From Euperipatoides rowelli (Eukaryota; Onychophora; Udeonychophora; Euonychophora; Peripatopsidae), in NCBI GenBank assembly GCA_003024985.2, contig PXIH01S0005871.1: a stretch of 14,227 bases of DNA; one strand, written 5' to 3'. The translations under genes and the position numbers were made by a program. Position 1 is the stretch's first letter; each line of letters starts with the position of its first letter. Positions 8,141-14,227 of the stretch are shown in pieces. The notes beneath the pieces were generated by a model, which was given only the letters and a program-made list of their open reading frames with translations, made no database searches and had not been told where the DNA came from.

Positions 8141-8400
8141 GTTCATTTGATTATGTTGATGAGTTACTCTTTTTTCTTTTCTGGACTGATCAGATGATTT
8201 AGGTCATCATCATTTACAGCCATGCATATTTTTTTATTCTTGACAAACTGAGATTTTACTACAAGAAGCACGATTCAGTGATGACAAATGATTCCTTCAT
8301 TTGATTATGTTTGTGAGTTACTCGTTTCCCTTGTATAGAATGATTTAGGTGATTAAGGTCATCATCATCATCATTCACAGATACATATTTTTTTCCCTTC
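8141..8400. repeat. direct duplication of about 105 bp, offset about 154 bp
   Basis: The segment at 8141-8242 recurs at 8295-8400. Both run TTCATTTGATTATGTT..TGAGTTACTC, then TGATTTAGGT, AAGGTCATCATCAT (with a CAT expansion in the second copy), CACAG, and CATATTTTTTT. ATGAC occurs upstream of both. Divergence and CAT repeat-number change indicate an old duplication. The open frame on the minus strand at 8259-8486 lies across it and is not considered a gene. Confidence 0.8.
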
Positions 8401-9067
8401 TTTTTACATCCAAAGTTTTTTGAGCAATACCAGTACCTAATACTAATTTTTGTTGAACTCGATAAGCATAATATAAAATTATACATTATTTTAGGATTTA
8501 TGTATCTCTAGTGACTACAGAAATCATTTATAAATTAAAGTTCAGTCCTGTAACAGTCATTAACATATTTTTGTTCTGAATGCCAATTAACTTAAATCAC
8601 ATTTCCAAAATTTTTTTATTTACAGTTTTTTCCCTTCAAAGAAGAAAAAAATTATTTTCCCCACAGAGATGGAAAGGATACCCCACCCCTTCGTATTTTT
8701 TTTTGCATGGTCGTAGTGTTGAAAATGATATTGTAATCTTTAGTGGGGGGGGGTGAGGTCTCGTGAGACTAGGCTTCAAACCTAGAGTTTGCTTAGTCTT
8801 AAAAAATGTAGCCTAATTCTAGATCTTAAACGTAAATCCATTGAATAGTAATTTCAGAGGTAAAGGTTGATAATGGGATTTGGAAGGAGTTTCCTTTCTC
8901 TGAAGTAATTTAATATACAATAAAATTTAATTCTATAACCCTCCTTTTTTTTATTAAGTTTTTTTTATTATGCTGAGACAATCTAGAAAACCAGTCAAAC
9001 GATTCTCCAGTAGAATAGGCCAATTTCAAGTCTATAGACCGTAAGAGGATTTGCTTATCACGTTTGA
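8401..9067. other. AT-rich non-coding stretch
   Basis: No gene is supported. A run of nine G followed by TGAGG is at 8745-8757, and T-rich runs are at 8697-8704 and 8945-8968. Nothing else is recognised. Confidence 0.5.
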
Positions 9068-9282
9068 GATTGAGGAAACTGGGGATCAAAATGTCATGGT
9101 AACCTATTTTACTTAAATTTTATTTTTAAGTCAATTTTGAGAACCTGGATATCTTCATTCAAGGTATCATGTCAATCCCGGAAGGATTGACATGATACCT
9201 TGATGGCAAGTTCATGAATGATTGAATGGGGACCAATATTGCTGTAGTACCTTACTTCACTTAAATTGATATTTTTTGTGAG
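9068..9282. repeat. diverged direct repeat of about 60-75 bp flanking a hairpin
   Basis: GATTGA...TGGGGATCAAAAT..., then GTAACCTATTTTACTTAAATT and ATTTTTAAGT..TTTTGAG (9068-9143), is repeated as GATTGA.TGGGGACCAATAT..., GTACCTTACTTCACTTAAATT and ATATTTTTTGTGAG (9220-9282). Offset is about 152 bp. The perfect hairpin at 9160-9202 lies in the spacer between the copies. Confidence 0.65.
9160..9202. repeat. perfect inverted repeat: 19-bp arms, 5-nt loop
   Basis: CAAGGTATCATGTCAATCC (9160-9178), loop CGGAA (9179-9183), then the exact reverse complement (9184-9202). The arms have no mismatch, although the surrounding direct repeats are strongly diverged. It would form a stable hairpin in single-stranded DNA or RNA. 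The arms are shorter than a typical microRNA precursor and the stem does not continue well beyond 9160 or 9202. Confidence 0.95.
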
Positions 9283-9632
9283 ATTATTGACCTACTTTAA
9301 TTCTTTCAGTTAACATTTTTTTCTTTAACTTAAAATTCGATTTTTTAAACTTGAACCAATAGGAAAAAAAAAAATCTTCTCTTTCTTTTTTTTTTTGTTA
9401 AGAATAAAGTGATGTGATAGAAATTATAATATTTCTGGACAATAGGATTGTGGGTAAAAACTCCATAGCCTCAGATTTGGTTTGACAGTTTGGTTCTCAA
9501 GCGGAACCGATATGCTGGTAAATAAGGTATTTTTCATTCCTTCTCAAGTCGATAATGTTCTATACCCCAAAGAAAGAATTAAAATTAAATTACTGTTTCA
9601 TTTTTTTGAGAGAGATATAGAAAAGGATGTGT
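9283..9632. other. AT-rich non-coding stretch
   Basis: No gene is supported. A-rich and T-rich runs lie at 9361-9399. A 68-codon open frame at 9482-9688 ends within the CA microsatellite and has no recognisable domain. Confidence 0.5.
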
Positions 9633-9672
9633 ACAGACACACACACACATACACAGAAATACAGACAGACAG
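9633..9672. repeat. compound microsatellite (CA)n-(CAGA)n
   Basis: A short CA run (9638-9649) is followed by imperfect ACAGAAAT and then ACAGACAGACAG to about 9672. The next bases are a duplicated AATTATA. It is a small imperfect simple repeat. Confidence 0.9.
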
Positions 9673-9764
9673 GAATTATAAATTATAAATTTTCTTAGAA
9701 CCATCTGTCTGTGCTATTTGGTACACTTTCCTTCTAAATACTACAGTATTAATATTGCAATAAT

Positions 9765-9916
9765 TGTCTCGGTTCCGTGGTGGAGCGGATTCACTTCCGT
9801 GGGTGTACAGGTTCGCGCTTCGGCTTGGGCAGTTAAGGAACGGGTTTTTTCCCCGAGCTTTAACAGCTCGCCTTGTGCCGCCTCGGGGGTTCTTCCAAGT
9901 ACACTGCCCTTGTAAC
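9765..9916 (+). mobile_element. SINE-like element (copy A), tRNA-derived head
   Basis: The copy begins TGTCTCGGTTCC. An A-box-like CGTGGTGGAGCGG lies at 9776-9788, and a B box GGTTCGCGC at 9810-9818 in the context GTACAGGTTCGCGC. The body then reads GGCAGTTAAGGAACGGGTTTTTTCCCC, GAGCTTTAACAGCTCGCC, CAAGTACACTGCCC and TTGTAACATC. Local G+C is far above the surroundings. It aligns along its whole length with copy B at 10411. Relative to copy B it lacks about 26 bases between A and B boxes, but keeps the A box that copy B has lost. No poly(A) tail or clear target-site duplication is visible. Open frames on both strands inside it are not coding. Confidence 0.8.
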
Positions 9917-9918
9917 AT

Positions 9919-10410
9919 CTAAGAATCTGCATTTAGTGTTTCAAATTCGATAATATATAGTCAATTTAATTTTAAATTAAGTAACCAAAAAAAAAAAAAA
10001 AAATACATTTCTTCTCCTCTTGCAGAGGAAATTTATTTTTTATAAAAAAAAATAATAAAAAAAAAATATGGCAATAATTCCATTTTTATAAAGAGATCAT
10101 GAATACATAATTTTAAAATATATTTTTCTCCTCTAACATAAGCTTTGGTTCACCTTTAATTTCTGCTCAATCCAAATTTTAAAGAAATCATTCCCAAATA
10201 ATAGCACATTTATATGTTAAGACATAATTGTTCCCTTCATATTTTTATAAAGTATTGTAACTTGTTTTTGAAACAACACCCCTGATAATTATATTGTAAA
10301 AAGTCAATTATATTCAATGATTTATATACTGTATTTATAATAGTCAAAATAATGTAATGTTTTTTATTATGGAAAATATTCCTAAAATGGTCATTAGATT
10401 ATTAATAATG
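9919..10410. other. AT-rich non-coding stretch between SINE copies
   Basis: Poly(A) runs lie at 9988-10003 and around 10044-10066. No gene or further repeat is recognised. Confidence 0.5.
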
Positions 10411-10567
10411 TGTCTCGGAGCGGATTCACTTCCGCTGGATGAACCATAAGCATATATGCAGGGGTGTACAGGTTCACGCCCTGGTAGGGCAGTTATGGAA
10501 CAATTTTTTCCCTAGCTTTAACAGTTCGCCTGGGTTTTTTCAAGTACGCTACCCCTGTTAACATCAA
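10411..10567 (+). mobile_element. SINE-like element (copy B)
   Basis: Starts TGTCTCGG and aligns with copy A: AGCGGATTCACTTCCG, GGTGTACAGGTTCACGCC (B box at 10471-10480), GGCAGTTATGGAACAATTTTTTCCCTAG, CTTTAACAGTTCGCC, CAAGTACGCTACCCCTGTTAACATC. Relative to copy A it lacks about 11 bases of the A-box region and has an extra 26 bases (10435-10460) before the B box. An A-rich tract at 10581-10587 may be the tail. Weakly similar flanks (ATTAATAATGT at about 10401 and ATTTATAATGT at about 10596) could be a decayed target-site duplication, but I am not sure. Confidence 0.8.
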
Positions 10568-10907
10568 GGAACATTTGCGTAAAAAAATAATAATATTTAT
10601 AATGTATTGACACTCCAGTCAAATGTATTGATTTAAATAATTGTATTATTTCAGAGGGAATGAAACACAAAAATTATTCTAGTTTTTATTGTGTTTTTAA
10701 ATAAACCCTTTAAATAAAAATAATCTAAACTTGATTCTTAAGCTGTCATGGAATGACAATCTTCTTTTGCCTAGTTAAATATTTTTTAAAAATCAAATCA
10801 AATTACATTTTATTCCTATTGCATTTTTTTATTAGTAAATTGGATCAAATGAAATTTTAATCTAAATTTTATTAAATAACCTTATTTTGAATTTTACCAT
10901 ACCAGTC
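10568..10907. other. AT-rich non-coding stretch
   Basis: No gene or repeat is recognised. It is A/T-rich throughout, including an A-rich tract at 10581-10595 that may belong to SINE copy B. Confidence 0.5.
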
Positions 10908-10975
10908 GGAATATGACAATATGAGGAATATGACAATATGAGGAATATGACAATATGAGGAATATGACAATAGGA
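10908..10975. repeat. 17-bp minisatellite, four units
   Basis: The unit GGAATATGACAATATGA starts at 10908, 10925, 10942 and 10959. The first three are identical and the last diverges at its final bases (AATAGGA). The near-perfect copies suggest a recent expansion. There is no spacer diversity, so this is not a CRISPR array. Confidence 0.95.
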
Positions 10976-11733
10976 CAGCTTAAAGAGATTCTCTTACTGT
11001 CAAATATTTAAGTGGGAAACAGGATCATTGTCAATCCAAAAATGATGACTAATGTTCTAAGAATTTATAGCCACACCTTAAAATTCTATTTCATTCAATA
11101 CATTATCAATAAAATGTTAGAAATGTTTTTTTGTTGGCCTAAAACCATTTTCTGGATTATGCATTTTTAGTTTTGCTATGCGTCTGTAATAGTTCTCTTT
11201 CTGGATAAAAAAAATATTTGTATTTTGTTTAAAATATTTTTGAGCTTAGATTTGTTTGTGCTTCAATATTGGACTCTATATTTTTTCTTGTCTTAATCTT
11301 TACTCTGTGTTGAGAAACTGGACAGTAATTGCATAAAGAAAGCTACATTACAGCTCTGCAATGTTTACCTGTCTCATGTATAATTTAAATTTAACAGGAG
11401 ATCACGTTTTCATTTTTATTTTAATGGAGAGGACTCTTTCCCATATGTTCCTCTCATGCGGCTGGGACTCTGTATTCACATAATTTTAGAAAAGTATCTA
11501 AACACTAGCTCAAAATCAATCTATCTCTCATTTTATTTGTTCTTGTTGCTGTTTTTGTGCATGTTCCAGCACCTGCTTTTTAAAAGTGTGATCCTGCATT
11601 GTTGTGGTGTTGTCCTGCCTACCATGCTGTCAGCATGAATGAAGTAGGACACAAAGCAACTTTGTGTGCAGTTGGTAACAACAGTAAACAATTTTATCAA
11701 AATTCAAAGGAAGAATCAGAACTCCGCCTGAGA
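10976..11733. other. AT-rich non-coding stretch
   Basis: No gene is confirmed. An open frame at 11456-11638 (60 codons) is hydrophobic in its middle but has no usable context. A short hairpin CACAAAG-CAA-CTTTGTG sits at 11650-11666. On the minus strand 11540-11700 is open in two alternate frames for about 30-50 codons, next to the unexplained frame at 11734-11946. Confidence 0.45.
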
Positions 11734-11946
11734 TTATGTCCTGTTTCCTGAGAGTCTGGAATCTTCATCTGCAGCAACCATATAGTTAGATTCGGAAGAG
11801 CCATAAAGGCAAATAAATGTAACCTCCCCTGCAACCTCTGCCAAGGACATCATATATTTTTCCCTTAAAACTAATGAATGAGCCCGACCCTGTCGACTAG
11901 AACCAGTCAACAAATTCACTTTTGCTGTTGTTTTCTCCTCTTCCAT
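11734..11946 (-). CDS. unrecognised 70-codon open frame, possibly an exon or pseudogene fragment
   Basis: The frame starts ATG at 11946 and stops at 11734. Its composition is unlike the chance frames around it: a mixed, soluble-protein-like set (MEEEKTTAKVNLLTGSSRQ.., then SLAEVAGEVTFICLYGSS, then VAADEDSRL), with balanced charges and less A/T. I do not recognise a family. There is no signal peptide or membrane segment. No clear donor or acceptor borders it. After the stop, another frame stays open for about 19 more codons, which could mean a frameshift in an old retroposed or transposon-derived gene. It is also possible that it is chance. Confidence 0.25.
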   Translation of the reverse strand: MEEEKTTAKVNLLTGSSRQGRAHSLVLREKYMMSLAEVAGEVTFICLYGSSESNYMVAADEDSRLSGNRT

Positions 11947-13294
11947 TCAACCTTTATCGCTGTTTTTTGGTCTTCTAATTCAAAGTCCCTTCATGACTTT
12001 CAACTAATCATGAACTATTAAACATAACTATTAACCTGATAAACTGTCTCTAGTTTAATAAAGTCTTCTACTTCTTTCATCTACTACAGCAATTCAAGTC
12101 CTCTACTACCACACGATGTCCCCAGTAGATCTGTATTTTCTTGTAAGTTATAATTTACTTATTTTTGTTAATTGTCCATATCCGTCATAATCCAGAGAGA
12201 GGCTAACGACTTTTATTTAATTATTTTTGAATGACCAAACATTTAAAAATTTAGTTAAATTTTTGTAGAGGTGACCCTTAGTAATGTTTTTTTTCTGTTG
12301 TTTTGTTGTTATATAAAATATTTTTAAGCTGAGCATCAATATTATATTTAGATTTTTTTTTTAAATTATTCATAATTTGTTATCTTAGAATGTGAGAAAG
12401 TAATATTTGTTTCTCTTTTTGTTTACTATTCAGTTGACCAATTTATATACCATACATTTTATAATGTTTCAATCATAAAGGGTGATTGTAAAGCTGAGGT
12501 AAAATTGTGAATAAATGCTTATGATAACTTTTCATTTGCTTAAGTCATGGTCAGTTCAACTCACACACAAAATTTACTTCGTCTATTTTTTTATCATTTG
12601 ATTTAAAAATATTATTACCATTTTTAAGAGTTTTTTCATGCCACTTGGCCTTTCAAATGACAGCTGAGTGACAAGAGTAGAGGTGGTAGGTTTTGTTTCT
12701 ATTAGCACAACTGAGGAATAAGTCCATTATTTTAATCTGGTTTGGGTCTTCTAAAAGATTCCTGTTGAAATAATCAGAAAATTCTGATAACATTTTTTAT
12801 GTTTTGATTTCAGCCTGTTCCTGCAAAATAAAACTGGGTAAGTCAGTATTTGCATTTAAGTAAGTCAGGGATATTTAATATATTAATAAGACTGTTAGTG
12901 TATTTTCACACCTTATGAGAATAGTTCACAGATTAATTGTACATTCCCCTCAGCCTTTGAGTCTATCTTAGAACTACAGAAGTTTTGAGGAGACAGTCGA
13001 GCAGATTATCCCATTCTCTAGAAGAGCTGATTATCCCATACTCTAGAAGAAGAAAACGTGAATAGGTAAACTGTACAGTTAGTGCCACCACCCTTTTGTC
13101 TATCGGAAAGAAGTAGCAATCTAGAGACAGATCTTATTAACATTTCAAAAAGTAAATCTTCAAGTGGTTTATCAATGACTATTTCAACTTCATTGATTTA
13201 TGTGTATTTATGTAAAAAAAAAAAATGCTTGTTTAATTAATCAATTTGATATATTCGGTCCATAAATGCATCAAAATTCGACTTTAAAGCCAAT
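11947..13294. other. AT-rich stretch with weak candidate exons on the plus strand
   Basis: Two short segments are bracketed by splice-like signals. One is 12090-12142, after CTACTACAG and before GTAAGT. The other is 12814-12837, after TTTTGATTTCAG and before GTAAGT. A third AG follows CCCCTC at 12952-12953. None encodes a recognisable domain. In AT-rich DNA several GTAAGT sequences and T-rich AG sites are expected by chance, so these are not called as a gene. A 25-bp tandem duplication is at 13001-13050, and an A run is at 13214-13225. Confidence 0.4.
13001..13050. repeat. 25-bp tandem duplication
   Basis: GCAGATTATCCCATTCTCTA plus GAAGA at 13001-13025 is followed directly by the same 25 bases with two substitutions at 13026-13050. 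It is a simple two-copy tandem duplication. Confidence 0.9.
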
Positions 13295-13350
13295 ATGTAT
13301 CAATTTATCAACCTTTCATATGACGAAGTTTGGCAGAAAAATCTCACACC

Positions 13351-13425
13351 GATTCCAATAATAGTAATAGGATTGACTGGTTGTCAGACCAGAATAGGGG
13401 CGGTTTCCTTTACAGACCAATCAGA
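13351..13425. promoter_or_regulatory. CCAAT / GC-box cluster, promoter-like
   Basis: CCAAT boxes lie at 13355-13359 and 13417-13421 (ACCAATCAGA). A GC box GGGGCGG lies at 13397-13403, and an inverted-CCAAT-like ATTGACTGGTTG lies at 13373-13384. The outer parts form an imperfect inverted repeat around the GC box. Such NF-Y/Sp1-type arrangements occur in animal promoters and also at the ends of some repeats. No TSS or gene is seen beside it. The 88-codon open frame at 13295-13561 that crosses it shows no domain. Confidence 0.25.
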
Positions 13426-13561
13426 ATATAGATCAGTGATTCAAGCTTTATTTATTATTTTTTATTTGAAGTCGGGTGACTTGGTGGTTTTTATAAAAGA
13501 TAATCGAAACAAGCAGGCTGAAAATAAACCTTTAACAGGATTTATTTGCATTAAAATATAA

Positions 13562-14227
13562 TCTCTATGAAGGTTTAAGAAATATTATTATAAACTTCAG
13601 GAAATAATAGTTAATATTTTGTTCTCAACATGTCAAGTTAATAATAACTTACAAAAGCTTTCTGGTATTTTGAGGGGTTTTTTTTTTCTTCTTAAAATTG
13701 ATTTCAACTTCAATCCCAAGAATTATCTCAAAATAATAATGGCATAATGTTTAGTAGTTATACTTAATATGTTAAAGAACCTAGAAACTGACCTGTTAAT
13801 GTGACCCCAATGACATTTTAATATAGACTATTTATAGATTTTTTCTAAAGTTATAATTTCACTTCCAAAATACAATTGTTTGATTAAAAACTAACTTTTT
13901 CATTAGATTCATTCTAACCTAACGTTTTATCTCTTATCTTTGACCTCAATATTAAAGATTTAATCCCAAATAGTAAAGTTGACATAATAAGATTGTGCAT
14001 GCTACCTAACAATAAAAAAGTTGCAGTCTTAAGAAACTAATTAATTACTGATTGTACTTAATGGCGTACCTGCATTATATTTATTGTACTTTAAAAATGC
14101 ATTTGGTTTTAATATCTTAGTTTTTTGATACTAAATAACTATGCAAAATTTGGCAGATTTATCTTGAGAGATGTGGTAGATATTAGCTGTGCAAACAACA
14201 ACAAACAAACTTCTTTATATATATATA
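13562..14227. other. AT-rich non-coding stretch, ending in (TA)n
   Basis: No gene is recognised. A T run is at 13677-13688 and a short TA repeat (about 14215-14227) runs to the window edge. Confidence 0.5.

Noticed and set aside
9771-9818. possible true tRNA gene (A and B boxes)
   Set aside because: The A-to-B spacing and following sequence do not fold as a tRNA cloverleaf, there is no matching acceptor stem, and a second copy with a different head deletion exists. It is a SINE head.
9676-9932. open frames on both strands with Arg/Pro-rich proteins
   Set aside because: They lie inside SINE copy A. The higher G+C of the element removes stops, so the frames are by-products.
10908-10975. CRISPR-like array
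   Set aside because: The units are contiguous with no spacers, and the window is animal DNA.
13295-13561. 88-codon plus-strand open frame
   Set aside because: No domain and no splice or start context. It spans the CCAAT/GC-box cluster and looks like chance.

Overview
The window is strongly AT-rich, non-prokaryotic DNA. It carries long homopolymer tracts, microsatellites, tRNA-derived SINE-like retroposons, one decayed Ty3/gypsy retrotransposon and split-gene signals (branch point, polypyrimidine tract, AG acceptor, GTGAGT donor). This fits repeat-rich intergenic or intronic DNA of an animal, probably an invertebrate. The gypsy element resembles the group usually annotated as 'uncharacterized protein K02A2.6-like', which is widespread in arthropods, molluscs and cnidarians. 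I cannot name the species or phylum from this sequence.

Layout: 1-92 is a (GATA)n microsatellite. 93-1596 is AT-rich with one short direct repeat. 1597-1926 is a SINE-like retroposon with a poly(A) tail and a 16-bp target-site duplication. 1927-2819 is mostly featureless, with one less AT-rich segment near 2535-2720. 2830-5818 is a minus-strand Ty3/gypsy element: gag, zinc knuckle, protease, reverse transcriptase, RNase H and tether are readable, but all are broken by stops and frameshifts, and no integrase or 3' LTR is seen. A probable 5' LTR remnant and primer-binding site lie at 5805-5908. 5905-6118 is a repeat fragment and a C-rich minisatellite. 6201-6342 holds the only convincing host coding sequence, a minus-strand exon with a signal peptide and both splice sites. 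6636-9282 contains several old local duplications, G-runs and a perfect 19-bp hairpin. 9633-10567 has a compound microsatellite and two more copies of the SINE-like family. 10568-14227 is AT-rich, with a 17-bp minisatellite, one unexplained minus-strand ORF, weak candidate exons and a CCAAT/GC-box cluster.

There is no operon-like organisation. The secreted-protein exon is presumably part of a larger gene transcribed right to left. The gypsy element, the C-rich minisatellite and nearby repeats then lie in its downstream intron or beyond its end. No complete protein-coding gene, functional RNA gene or CRISPR array is visible. The best candidates for something undescribed are the secreted exon, the three-copy retroposon family, and the perfect hairpin inside a direct repeat.
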